NCBI GenBank assembly: GCA_016932955.1 | Contig: JAFGBV010000227.1 | Span: forward strand, 8,714-72,713 | Direction: 5' to 3' | DNA: 64,000 nucleotides | Source: Anaerolineales bacterium | Lineage (GTDB): Bacteria > Chloroflexota > Anaerolineae > Anaerolineales > UBA4823 | Shown: piece after piece, positions 7,574 to 15,087 of the stretch | How the letters are laid out: every line of letters starts with the position of its first letter | Position numbering within the stretch: position 1 is the stretch's first letter | Translations under genes and position numbers: made by a program | Notes under the pieces: model-generated | Database searches by the model: none | What the model was told of the DNA's origin: nothing | The model's input: the letters and a program-made list of their open reading frames with translations, nothing else

Positions 7574-9481
7574 TCAACTTGTCTCGGTTAGCGCCGCCGC
7601 CTGATAGCCGGCAAACTGGTTGACCCACAAGCCAGCCATGACCCCGCGGGTGAGGATGGTGATGGCTTTATGAAAAGCCTGGGGGGTATCTTCGCTCTGG
7701 ATCATCTGCCAGACCTGGCGCATGTGAGGCAGATCAACGTAGGCGGCGGCCGGGCCGGCGGCGAGCTCCTCCAGGGCAAGCTCAACCTCCGCGGCGCAGG
7801 CACGCAGGCGCGGCACCAGGTCACCCGCCTGGCGACCGCGTGCCCGGTTCAGGCGCACTTCATCGGGCAGCAAGCCCTGCATGGCGGCGCGTATCAACCA
7901 GCGATCCAGGCCAGTTTGCGGATCGATAAAGACACGATCGGGCACGGAGAGGGTGAACGCCAGGACGCGCACATCCGCGGTGGGGTCGCGCACCTCCAAC
8001 CCGGCGGCGGCGCCGGATTCGGCGTGGAGGGCGCCAACGATCGAACGACCGGGCATGAAGATGCGACAGCGCTGCTCACGCGGGGTGCGCGGCGGCTGCA
8101 AATCGGGATCGCTGAGGCGCAATTCCAGCAGGCGCAGGCGGCGGACCAAATCTGGATGAATAGCCGACCCGCGAAACCAACTATCGGCATCCAGGCGAAG
8201 CCGCTGCCAGGCAGAGAGCAGCGCCGGGGGGGCAGCGCGTTTGAACCGCTCTTTAGCCCACTTGCGCCATCCCAAGCGGCGCAACTGAAAAGCCAGCGGC
8301 TGCGAAAACACATCCCCCGTCCAGGAGATGCCGGCGTTGCCCACCTGCCCGGTGAGCAGCACCTCACAGCCCATGAGGCGGGCGGTCTGGTTCAAATCCA
8401 GCAGCCAATAGTAATTCCCTGCCGCATGTTGAGGTTCATCGAAGACAGCCAGCATGCGGCGGATGGCCTGGATGGGGGTGATGTTTTCGGCACGGATAGG
8501 ATGCAAGTCCACATTGCCGGCGTGCTGAGCCGTCGCCTGGGCAAAAGGGAATTCGTCGCCAAAGCGCTTGCCAACGTAAACACCCGGATCAGAGAGCGGC
8601 ACAGAAGTCAGGGCAAGCAGGCGTTTGCCCTGCGGGCGAAGCAGCGCGGCGGCAAGCGCGGTAACAGAACTGGAATCCAGCCCGCCGCTGAGGGTTACGG
8701 CAACTTTGCCTTGACCCTCTTCACTTCCAGAAGGAGAGCGCAGGCGACAGCGAACTGCCTCGCGAAACACCTCTGAGAAAGCCTCCACATAATCTTCACG
8801 GCGGGGCAAGTGTTCTTCCGGGATATCTTCCATGCGCCAGTATTGCGCGACCCGCAGTTGATCCGGCGTCACGCTGAGGCAGTGGGCAGGAGGCAGGCGC
8901 TTGAGGGGAGCATGGATGGTGCGCTCGCCATGATAGGCCGGCCAGGAGGTCATCACCTGCGCCAGGTAAAGCTCATCCATCTCGAGCGTTGCCAGGTTCA
9001 ACGCCAGCAGGGCGCGGCGGTCTGAGGCAAAAGCAAAGACGTGCGGATCAGCGTAATAATACAGGGCGGTGTTGCCATAATGGTCACGCGCCAGGAAAAG
9101 GCGCCTTTCTGCGGCGTGCCAGGCAGCGAATGCCCAATCGCCATAGATGTGCGCCGGGGTATCTTCGCCCCATTTGCGGTAGGCGAGGAACAACAGGTCG
9201 TTGTCAGTGGTCGCCCCAGCCTGCAATGTGCTCTTTAGCTCTGCACGATTATCAACCCTTCCCGCTGCGAGGAATACGATCCCGTTGGGTGTTTGCGATA
9301 AGGATTGGGCAGAAGACTCAAGAGTCGCGTTTGCGGTGGATGCACCAAGGCCAATCAAGCCATCCTGCCAGATGTACCCGCCGACTGTGCTGTCTGGGAG
9401 CAAAGCGGCGCGCATTGTTTGCAGGGCTGGCTGGGCAAGAGGGAGGCTGTGGCGATGAAAGATGCCGTAGATGCTCTGCAT
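7574..9481 (-). CDS. Asparagine-synthetase-like lasso peptide cyclase
   Basis: This 635-residue protein has the two-domain layout of asparagine synthetase B: an N-terminal glutamine-amidotransferase-like domain (to about 200) and an ATP-pyrophosphatase domain with the SGGLDSSS loop at 265-272. The second residue is Gln rather than the catalytic Cys needed for glutaminase activity, so it should not use glutamine. That is the hallmark of lasso cyclases, which adenylate an Asp or Glu side chain and join it to the core's free N-terminus. The precursors encoded immediately upstream support this. It begins 32 bp after the terminator of precursor 1, so its transcription probably depends on read-through. 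Confidence 0.9.
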   Translation of the reverse strand: MQSIYGIFHRHSLPLAQPALQTMRAALLPDSTVGGYIWQDGLIGLGASTANATLESSAQSLSQTPNGIVFLAAGRVDNRAELKSTLQAGATTDNDLLFLAYRKWGEDTPAHIYGDWAFAAWHAAERRLFLARDHYGNTALYYYADPHVFAFASDRRALLALNLATLEMDELYLAQVMTSWPAYHGERTIHAPLKRLPPAHCLSVTPDQLRVAQYWRMEDIPEEHLPRREDYVEAFSEVFREAVRCRLRSPSGSEEGQGKVAVTLSGGLDSSSVTALAAALLRPQGKRLLALTSVPLSDPGVYVGKRFGDEFPFAQATAQHAGNVDLHPIRAENITPIQAIRRMLAVFDEPQHAAGNYYWLLDLNQTARLMGCEVLLTGQVGNAGISWTGDVFSQPLAFQLRRLGWRKWAKERFKRAAPPALLSAWQRLRLDADSWFRGSAIHPDLVRRLRLLELRLSDPDLQPPRTPREQRCRIFMPGRSIVGALHAESGAAAGLEVRDPTADVRVLAFTLSVPDRVFIDPQTGLDRWLIRAAMQGLLPDEVRLNRARGRQAGDLVPRLRACAAEVELALEELAAGPAAAYVDLPHMRQVWQMIQSEDTPQAFHKAITILTRGVMAGLWVNQFAGYQAAALTETS

Positions 9482-9502
9482 AGGTTAGATTCTGTATCAA
9501 GA

Positions 9503-9547
9503 AAGTGTGTTGGTTATGAACAGGCCATGCTCACAACCAACACACTT
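9503..9547 (-). terminator. Terminator of precursor cassette 1
   Basis: A 17-bp inverted repeat (9503-9519 with 9531-9547) follows precursor 1. One position forms a G-U pair only in the minus-strand transcript and an A-C mismatch on the plus strand, so the structure is selected as minus-strand RNA. The tail is CTTTCTTG. It separates the precursor from the cyclase and probably acts as an attenuator. Confidence 0.75.
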
Positions 9548-9579
9548 GCCTCGCGTTGTTTGAGACGCAGAGAATTAGG

Positions 9580-9726
9580 CTAAGTCGCCGTATAGGTGCC
9601 TAAATCACCATCGAGATCGGAACCCGGTCCCCAAAGTGTCCTCCGGATGTCAATACGGGTGATCTGCGGACGCTGCCAGGCGGGCTGGCTCTCTTGCTTG
9701 GTTTCTGGGGTTGGTAATTCGTTCAT
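9580..9726 (-). CDS. Lasso peptide precursor 1 (paeninodin-like)
   Basis: The 48-residue product starts at 9726, preceded by AGGAGG. Its leader MNELPTPETKQESQPAWQRP continues with QITRIDIRRT. W17, P20 and I22 occupy the places of the Y-x2-P-x-L motif that lasso B1 proteins recognise, and the leader ends in T-L. The predicted core is WGPGSDLDGDLGTYTAT. If residue 1 is the Trp after T-L, Asp8 is the natural ring acceptor, giving an 8-residue macrolactam. The GPG at core positions 2-4 matches the start of paeninodin. The core ends in Thr, a possible phosphorylation site, and holds one Tyr, a possible sulfation site. Cleavage site and ring are inferred. Confidence 0.82.
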   Translation of the reverse strand: MNELPTPETKQESQPAWQRPQITRIDIRRTLWGPGSDLDGDLGTYTAT

Positions 9727-9834
9727 CGCTGATCCTCCTATGATCTTTCCTTTGGCTTGGGTTCGGGGGCGGAGAGATGGACACCCAAATCTCTCCCTGT
9801 TTATATTTATACTAAAAATGAGATGAAAAGGCAA
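9727..9834 (-). promoter_or_regulatory. Promoter and structured 5' leader of precursor 1
   Basis: On the minus strand TTGCCT (9829-9834) and TATAAA (9806-9811) are 17 bp apart. The roughly 70-nt leader has an 8-bp hairpin (9771-9778 with 9789-9796), then a 30-nt block shared by all four cassettes that ends in the AGGAGG ribosome site flanked by two GATC tetramers. Confidence 0.75.
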
Positions 9835-9907
9835 GCATTAATTATTTAATCCGAGGAGGAGCAGGAAGCACTTGGGGTAAATCACCTGGCAGTAGAATTG
9901 ATAAAAA

Positions 9908-9948
9908 GTGTGTTGGTTGTGAGCATTACAAGCCCACAACCAACACTC
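9908..9948 (-). terminator. Terminator of precursor cassette 2
   Basis: A 12-bp perfect stem (9910-9921 with 9935-9946), with an added outer G-C pair across a mismatch, is followed on the minus strand by CACTTTTTAT, a good U-tract. Confidence 0.85.
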
Positions 9949-9981
9949 CTTCTCTTGTCTATACCAGAAGAATAATCAGGC

Positions 9982-10146
9982 CTATAATTCCCAAGTACCC
10001 GATAGCCCGCCATCGATATCTGAACCCACTTCGTAAAGGGTCCGTCGGATGTCAATGCGGGTGATCTGTGGGCATTGCCAGGTTTGGGCGGGCTGGCCCT
10101 CTTGCTCCGTTTCTGTGGTTGGTAGTGCGGGAATGAATTCGTGCAT
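9982..10146 (-). CDS. Lasso peptide precursor 2
   Basis: A 54-residue precursor beginning MHEFIPALP, a little longer at the N-terminus than its paralogues. The recognition segment WQCPQITRIDIRRTL is almost identical to the others, with Cys in place of Arg. The predicted core is YEVGSDIDGGLSGTWEL (17 residues). Asp8 is again in register with the three other cores, together with Gly4 and Gly9; no acid lies at positions 7 or 9. Residue 1 would be Tyr. The start at 10146 has the shared AGGAGG site. It was not reported by an ATG-to-stop scan with a longer cutoff because it is short. Confidence 0.8.
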   Translation of the reverse strand: MHEFIPALPTTETEQEGQPAQTWQCPQITRIDIRRTLYEVGSDIDGGLSGTWEL

Positions 10147-10256
10147 CGTTGATCCTCCTATGATCTTTCCTTTGGCTTGGGTTTTTGGGCGGAGAGAGAC
10201 TTGTGTGATGTCTTCTCCCTGTTTATATTTATACTAAACATGAGATGAAAAGGCAA
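10147..10256 (-). promoter_or_regulatory. Promoter and structured 5' leader of precursor 2
   Basis: TTGCCT (10251-10256) and TATAAA (10228-10233) are 17 bp apart on the minus strand. The leader hairpin is kept as two short helices (10191-10195 with 10214-10218, and 10197-10200 with 10210-10213) with a one-base bulge, followed by the invariant block and AGGAGG. Confidence 0.72.
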
Positions 10257-10451
10257 GCATTACTTTACCAATCCCAGGAGCGCCCCCAAAATGCTACGGC
10301 ATGGAAAGATACTATCTAATCCCCTGGCACATGCCAGACTTTTGACAAGCATTTGCAAGGTTCGAAAATGATCCCAGGTAGTGAAACTTATCACTACGAA
10401 GGATGTTATCCATGATCTACATCGGTTAGATCACGATCATGGAATAAAAAA
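10257..10451. other. Non-coding spacer between cassettes 2 and 3
   Basis: Together with the leader and terminator this is the longest gene-free interval of the precursor array (10147-10522). I see no reading frame or strong structure here. A short match (GTCACGAT/GATCACGATCATGG type) to the spacer before terminator 4 suggests common descent of the spacers. Confidence 0.5.
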
Positions 10452-10492
10452 GCGTGTTGGTTGTGAAAATTGCCTGCCCACAACCAACACAC
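10452..10492 (-). terminator. Terminator of precursor cassette 3
   Basis: A 12-bp stem (10454-10465 with 10479-10490) is extended by a pair that is G-U only in the minus-strand RNA and then a G-C pair. It ends in a run of six T on the minus strand, the strongest terminator of the four. Confidence 0.88.
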
Positions 10493-10522
10493 CTGGTTTT
10501 CTTGGCCTAGATGTTTAGTAAG

Positions 10523-10666
10523 TTATCCCTCAGTTGATCCCCCATAACCATCAAGATCTTGCCCGCTAGTAAACATCGTGCGGCGGATTTCGATGCGGGT
10601 GATTTGGGGACGCTGCCAGGCGGGCTGGCTCTCTTGCTCGGTTTCTGGGATTGGTAATTGGTTCAT
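10523..10666 (-). CDS. Lasso peptide precursor 3
   Basis: A 47-residue precursor starting at 10666 after AGGAGG. Its leader (MNQLPIPETEQESQPAWQRP, then QITRIEIRRTM) is nearly identical to precursor 1, with the W-x2-P-x-I recognition motif and Thr-Met at the leader end. The predicted core FTSGQDLDGYGGSTEG (16 residues) keeps Gly4, Asp8 and Gly9. Residue 1 would be Phe. A Tyr at position 10 and Ser/Thr near the end are available for sulfation or phosphorylation. Glu15 is too far along to be the ring acceptor. Confidence 0.82.
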   Translation of the reverse strand: MNQLPIPETEQESQPAWQRPQITRIEIRRTMFTSGQDLDGYGGSTEG

Positions 10667-10773
10667 CGCTGATCCTCCTATGATCTTTCCTTTGGCTTGG
10701 GATTTAGAGCAGAAAGAGGGACATCCCAATTCTGCCTACTTATATTTATACCCAAAAAGACGGGAAAACACAA
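10667..10773 (-). promoter_or_regulatory. Promoter and structured 5' leader of precursor 3
   Basis: TTGTGT (10768-10773) and TATAAA (10745-10750) are 17 bp apart on the minus strand. The leader hairpin is kept with different bases: GCAGAA (10709-10714) pairs with TTCTGC (10730-10735), where cassettes 1 and 4 have GGAGAGAT with ATCTCTCC. The 30-nt block and AGGAGG follow unchanged. Confidence 0.72.
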
Positions 10774-10858
10774 GGATTTATCCGATCTGTCAGCGCTGGC
10801 GAAGAATTCCGAAGAACCTTTGCGTTGGTCAGGTCACGATTATGGGCTTGTTAAAGCA

Positions 10859-10901
10859 AGTATGTTGGTTATGAATAGGATATGCCCATAACCAACACAC
10901 T
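10859..10901 (-). terminator. Terminator of precursor cassette 4
   Basis: A 14-15 bp stem (from 10859-10873 with 10887-10901) contains one pair that is G-U only in the minus-strand RNA. The tail (ACTTGCTTTAAC) is only moderately U-rich, so read-through toward cassette 3 is possible. Confidence 0.65.
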
Positions 10902-10937
10902 GCCTTTCGTGGACTGCGGTGTTAAAAATTTAGCCCT

Positions 10938-11093
10938 TTAGTTACCACCGGTTTCGAAAGTAAAAGCACCACCGCCATCATTAAAACTACCTGTCGAGAT
11001 CATCGTTCGCCGGATATCGATGCGGGTGATCTGCGGGCGCTGCCAGGTAGGCTGGCTTTCTTGCTCGGTTTGCGGGGTTGGTAGTTCGTTCAT
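10938..11093 (-). CDS. Lasso peptide precursor 4
   Basis: A 51-residue precursor beginning MNELPTPQTEQESQPTWQRP followed by QITRIDIRRTM, starting at 11093 after AGGAGG. The predicted core is ISTGSFNDGGGAFTFETGGN (20 residues), the most divergent of the four. It lacks the Asp6 found in the other three, so Asp8 is the only acidic residue before position 16. That is the clearest indication that position 8 is the ring acceptor. Residue 1 would be Ile. The Phe, Thr and Gly-rich tail is longer than in the paralogues. Confidence 0.8.
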   Translation of the reverse strand: MNELPTPQTEQESQPTWQRPQITRIDIRRTMISTGSFNDGGGAFTFETGGN

Positions 11094-11203
11094 CACTGAT
11101 CCTCCTATGATCTTTCCTTTGGCTTGGCTTTTGGGATGGAGAGATGCTTGTGGGCTGATCTCTCCCTTTCCATATTTATACTAAAAATGAAAGGAAAAGG
11201 CAA
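11094..11203 (-). promoter_or_regulatory. Promoter and structured 5' leader of precursor 4
   Basis: TTGCCT (11198-11203) and TATAAA (11175-11180) are 17 bp apart on the minus strand. The hairpin is 11138-11145 with 11158-11165, the same as cassette 1 in its stem but with a different loop. This is the most upstream promoter of the cluster. Confidence 0.75.
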
Positions 11204-11323
11204 GTAGGAAATTTCAATTTTCCGCTGATATTCAGAATATAATTGGCATGCATCTGAAACCACCTGGCAGCGCAGGGAATCGCCCATTTGCGGTCAGCTG
11301 ACACGAGAAGGGAAATTCGGGGT

Positions 11324-12622
11324 ATGCCCAATTCGGATGGGAGAAGCCATCTCTCGTTCAAACGCGTCTTGATCTTGGGGCTGGTACTCGTCCTGCTTGG
11401 CTGTGCAGGCAGCATGGCAGTAGTGGAAATCTGGCCCTCTTTCGCCGCGCAGGTAGCCAACCAGTTGCGGGAGATCTTTGGCCCGCGGGTGGTGGCAGGA
11501 CTCGAAACTGTTCTCTTCCAGGTCCAGGATACCGTCAAGCAATGGCAGTACCGGGTCGGCGGGCAGCAGGCTGAAGCACCCTGGGAAGAGCAGGTCACTC
11601 CTCAGGAAGTAGCGCCTCTCACGCCAAGCGTGACACCGCCTCCCCCTGCCACGCGCACGCCAACCCCCACCGTGGCTGCTGAACCGCTTGCTACCCAGGC
11701 GGGGTCACCAGCGGCGGAGGAAGAGAGGCTTACCGCGACCGCCAGCCCTCCCCCCTCGCCGACGCCCTACACCTGGCAGCTCGCTGACCTGGAGCCAATC
11801 GGCGCGCTGGAGGGCGAGGGAACCTGGCAGCCTTATCTCTATGACCAGGAGGGAGCAGTGGTTGCCATGCGCACCTTCCTGCAGCCGGACCCGGCGCGCC
11901 CCTATGCGATCGTGGGCGTTGTCGCATTCGACCTATCCCGCATCCGCCTGCACTATGTTTTGGGGTTCAGCGACCCCGCCCCAGCAGGTGCAGCGCCGCA
12001 CCTGGGCATGATCCCGGAAGAGGATCGTGCGATTGGCATCCTGCTGGCTGCCTTCAACGGCGGCTTCCGACCCGAAAACGGCATGTTCGGCGCGATGGCG
12101 AATGGAGTCGTCGCACTGCCGCCGGTGGATGATAAAGCAACCGTGGGCATCTATCAGAATGGCGATGTGCGGATCGGCAACTGGGGAAAGGAGATCCTCG
12201 ACACGCCCGAGCTGGAATCGTGGCGGCAGAACTGCGCCCTGGTCATTGAAGAGGGGGCGATCTCACCCCTGGTATATAACGATTCGATCAGGGATTGGGG
12301 GGCGTCGATCAGCAACTCGATCGTCACCCGGCGCTCGGGCATTGGCCTCGATAGCGAAGCGAAGACGCTCTACTACTTTGCCGGACCAAGCCTGAGCATG
12401 CCCGCCCTGGCAGATGCCATGCTGGCTGCCGGTGTGCACTACGGGATGCTGCTGGATATCAACAATTTTTGGGTGCATTTCACGGCATTTCGCGAGCAGG
12501 AAGGCAGCCTGGCGGCAGAACCGCTTTTACCCAACGAGATGATCGACAAGATCGACCGCTATTTGGGCGCCTCGCCGGTAGATTTCTTTTACATCACCCT
12601 GCGCGAGAACAGCGAGCCATAG
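11324..12622 (+). CDS. Phosphodiester glycosidase-like membrane-anchored protein
   Basis: I use the ATG at 11324 (AGAAGGGA upstream) rather than an in-frame TTG at 11288. The 432-residue product has a hydrophobic N-terminal helix (LILGLVLVLLGCAGSMAVV), an exposed segment rich in Pro, Thr and Ala (about residues 95-155), then a globular domain with AFNGGFRPENG, RSGIGLD and YGMLLDINNFWV. Those segments match the NAGPA/phosphodiester glycosidase domain found in bacterial exopolysaccharide and cell-envelope proteins. It would act outside the cytoplasmic membrane. Whether the Cys in the helix is a lipobox is doubtful. It is divergent from the lasso cluster and probably unrelated to it. Confidence 0.85.
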   Translation: MPNSDGRSHLSFKRVLILGLVLVLLGCAGSMAVVEIWPSFAAQVANQLREIFGPRVVAGLETVLFQVQDTVKQWQYRVGGQQAEAPWEEQVTPQEVAPLTPSVTPPPPATRTPTPTVAAEPLATQAGSPAAEEERLTATASPPPSPTPYTWQLADLEPIGALEGEGTWQPYLYDQEGAVVAMRTFLQPDPARPYAIVGVVAFDLSRIRLHYVLGFSDPAPAGAAPHLGMIPEEDRAIGILLAAFNGGFRPENGMFGAMANGVVALPPVDDKATVGIYQNGDVRIGNWGKEILDTPELESWRQNCALVIEEGAISPLVYNDSIRDWGASISNSIVTRRSGIGLDSEAKTLYYFAGPSLSMPALADAMLAAGVHYGMLLDINNFWVHFTAFREQEGSLAAEPLLPNEMIDKIDRYLGASPVDFFYITLRENSEP

Positions 12623-12836
12623 GCGCACCAGGGCTTGCCCTTAGAGCGTGCGCTGGTACAGCCGATACGTGCGGTACACACGCTGTCCCAGGTGTTCCGG
12701 CGCAGGCGGCGGCGATGCCACCCCACGCGGAGCAAGCCAGGCAGCCCCAGGCAACCATTCACGTGCTGCAGAGCCTGATTCAGGTTAGCAATAGCGGGGG
12801 CCCATCACACTGCCTCGCCAGTAGCGGCGAATTGGC

Positions 12837-13841
12837 TCACGAACGTCCCAGAATGCGGTCGATCTCTCTCATCTGATCGGGGGTCAAGGGGCCAAATTCC
12901 ATCGCCTTGCAGTTCTCTTCGATCTGCTTCACCGTTTTGAAGCCAGGGATTGGGATGGTCTTTTCACTGCGAGCCCAGATCCATGCCAGCGCGCCCTGCG
13001 CCAATGTTCTGCCGTTGCTGGTCAGCACGCCGCGGATGGCTTCCAAAGCGTTGAGCCATTCCTGGGTAGGCTTGCCATTCTTAAAACCCGGATGCCAGGT
13101 AGCGTGTGTGCGCACATCGTCATTGCTAAACGTGGAATCGGGGGCAAACTTGCCGGTCAACAAGCCCATCCCCAGCGGGCCGCGGTTGATGCTGGCCAAG
13201 TTAAGCTCCTCGCATAAGGCCAGTAATTCCATATTGCCATCCAGAACGCTGAGCTGCTGCTGGACAACGCCGCAGTTCGCAGAGGTCGAAAAAGCTCTCA
13301 CGGCATCTGTGCGATCTGTGCTCCAGCCATAAGTGCGGATCTTACCAGCCTTGACCTGTGCTTCGAGCGTCTCGCGGACTTGCAGAGCACGCTCAATCGA
13401 TAGACCCCAGACGTGAAGCTGGTAAAGGTCAATATAATCCGTGTCCAGGCGTTTCAGGCTGGCCTCCAGATCGGCAGGCAGGCGGCTGGCAACATCGCTA
13501 TCTTCTTCCTTGTCATCGTAATGAAACACGGCCTTGGCAGCTTCATCCACCCGGTAGCCAAATTTGGTGGCGATCACCACCCTTTCACGGCGGCCTTTGA
13601 GCGCTTTTCCGAGTAGCCGCTCGCTATGACCGGCGCCGTAGTTGGCAGCCGTATCAAAGAAATTTGCGCCTAGTTCCAGTGCCTTGTGGATAGCGCGGGT
13701 TGACTCTGCATCATCAACCACGCTCCAGCCCGCCTGTGAGCCATTGATCGTCCATGGGCCGCCGATCGCCCAGCAGCCCATACCGAGCGGGCTAACCTCA
13801 ATTCCAGAGCGCCCGAGTGCGCGTGTAAATGTAGGGGACAT
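12837..13841 (-). CDS. Aldo/keto reductase
   Basis: A 334-residue TIM-barrel oxidoreductase. The start at 13841 follows AGGAAAGGA. Family features are GMGCWAIGG at the N-terminus, FFDTAANYGAGHSE (catalytic Asp and Tyr), VVIATKFG (catalytic Lys) and YQLHVWG (His), then INRGPLGMGLLTGKF and a C-terminal PIPGFKTVKQIEEN that binds NADPH. Members of this L-fuco/galactose dehydrogenase-like group oxidise or reduce sugars and aldehydes. It is a single gene on the minus strand with a divergent operon upstream. Confidence 0.93.
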   Translation of the reverse strand: MSPTFTRALGRSGIEVSPLGMGCWAIGGPWTINGSQAGWSVVDDAESTRAIHKALELGANFFDTAANYGAGHSERLLGKALKGRRERVVIATKFGYRVDEAAKAVFHYDDKEEDSDVASRLPADLEASLKRLDTDYIDLYQLHVWGLSIERALQVRETLEAQVKAGKIRTYGWSTDRTDAVRAFSTSANCGVVQQQLSVLDGNMELLALCEELNLASINRGPLGMGLLTGKFAPDSTFSNDDVRTHATWHPGFKNGKPTQEWLNALEAIRGVLTSNGRTLAQGALAWIWARSEKTIPIPGFKTVKQIEENCKAMEFGPLTPDQMREIDRILGRS

Positions 13842-14043
13842 GTTATTTTCCTTTCCTGGGAACAAAAATATTGAACCAATTGTATTGCAAAAACAGCTTC
13901 ATTGGTAGTGCCACCGCCAACCTGTTTATCCATCCCATTCTCAGCCCGGGTAGCCGTCCGAGGATGGTACACTATGGATGTTCATGGTGACGTGAGGATA
14001 ATCCCGCCGTTCCAGAGCAATCAACTACCACAAAGGATACTTC

Positions 14044-15087
14044 ATGAAACCTTACTCCACCCTCACCGAGCGCGGGCAGGCGCGCCGCCTCCGCCTCCTG
14101 GCTCTGGAAGCCCTCAAGCAATATGACCTGGATGTCTCCCGCCTGCGCCTGATCACCAACAGCTTCAACGGCATTTTCCGCCTGGATACCCGCGCCGGGC
14201 AAAAGGTGATCCTGCGCGTCACCTTGCCGGAAGGAGGCCATGACCGGGATCACGTGGCAGCAGAGATGGATTGGCTGGCTGCTCTGTCTCGCGACACGAC
14301 CCTCAGCGTGCCGCGCCCCATCCCAGCCCGGAATGGCTCGCTGGTTGTGGAAGCCAGCACGGATGGCGTGCCAGAACCCCGCTTATGCGCCATATTCTCG
14401 TGGGTGCCGGGCTCTGACCTTGCCAGGCACCTTTCTCCGCTTTCGATGGCGAAATTGGGCGAGTTGATGGCTGGTCTCCATGAGCATGCCCGCGCCTACC
14501 AGCCTCCCGCGGGGCTCGCGCTGCTGCGTTTTGAGCGGGTCTTCCCGTTTCCAGAGCCTGTGATCTTGTTCGAGGAACGTTTTTCTGCCTTGTTTCCCCC
14601 TGAGCGGCGCGCCGTCTACGAACAGGCCATCGCCTGGGCGCAAAGCGCCATTGACCGGCTGCAAGCAAGCGGCGAGGCGATGCGCATCATCCATGGCGAT
14701 CTGCACCAATGGAATGTGCGCTACTACCGCGGCGTGCTCTCGCCAATCGACTTTGAGGATCTGATGTGGGGCTGGCCCGTGCAAGATATCGCCACCACGC
14801 TGTACTATTTTCTCGACCCTCCCTCCTACCCCGCCATGCGGGAGGCCTTCCAGCAAGGCTATACCCGTATCTGCCCCTGGCCAGAGCGCTACCCCGGCGA
14901 GATGGATGCTTTCATCGCAGCGCGCGGGCTGGGCATGGTCAACTTCGTGCTGCAAGATCCCAATCCGCGCTGGTACGCCCAGGCGGCTGAGTTCGCCGAG
15001 CGAACCGAAAAGAACCTGCGCACGCTGATGGGAGACGACCTGGACAGCATGAACTTCACAATGACCAAAGGAGTAAAGGAATTGTGA
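14044..15087 (+). CDS. Aminoglycoside-phosphotransferase-fold kinase
   Basis: The 347-residue product has an N-lobe with VILRVTLP (ATP-binding Lys replaced by Arg in ILRV) and a C-lobe with the APH/choline-kinase catalytic loop IIHGDLHQWNVRY and metal-binding PIDFEDLMWGW. This superfamily phosphorylates small hydroxyl compounds such as homoserine, choline, sugars or antibiotics; the substrate is not evident. It heads a plus-strand operon. Its TGA overlaps the GTG of the following small frame. Confidence 0.88.
   Translation: MKPYSTLTERGQARRLRLLALEALKQYDLDVSRLRLITNSFNGIFRLDTRAGQKVILRVTLPEGGHDRDHVAAEMDWLAALSRDTTLSVPRPIPARNGSLVVEASTDGVPEPRLCAIFSWVPGSDLARHLSPLSMAKLGELMAGLHEHARAYQPPAGLALLRFERVFPFPEPVILFEERFSALFPPERRAVYEQAIAWAQSAIDRLQASGEAMRIIHGDLHQWNVRYYRGVLSPIDFEDLMWGWPVQDIATTLYYFLDPPSYPAMREAFQQGYTRICPWPERYPGEMDAFIAARGLGMVNFVLQDPNPRWYAQAAEFAERTEKNLRTLMGDDLDSMNFTMTKGVKEL

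Larger units (their letters stand above)
9503..11203 (-). repeat. Four tandem precursor cassettes (promoter, leader, gene, terminator)
   Basis: The same unit occurs four times in direct orientation, with start codons at 9726, 10146, 10666 and 11093 (spacings 420, 520 and 427 bp). Each unit contains a promoter with a TATAAA box, a near-invariant 30-nt leader segment, an AGGAGG site, a 47-54 codon gene and a GTGTTGGTT-type terminator. Leaders and flanks are more conserved than the core peptides, which is the pattern left by tandem duplication followed by core diversification. Confidence 0.85.

Noticed and set aside
7670..8776. Plus-strand 368-codon frame opposite the cyclase
   Set aside because: It is antisense to a well-supported gene with clear motifs and shows codon use of a shadow.
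9503..10901. CRISPR-like array in the precursor region, suggested by the repeated GTGTTGGTT sequences
   Set aside because: The repeats are inverted-repeat terminators spaced 400-500 bp apart, each tied to a precursor gene.
12641..12784. A 47-codon minus-strand open frame ending LGQRVYRTYRLYQRTL, like the end of a protein
   Set aside because: It has no start codon or ribosome site and lies next to a stop upstream. It may be a remnant, but the composition alone could give such a frame.
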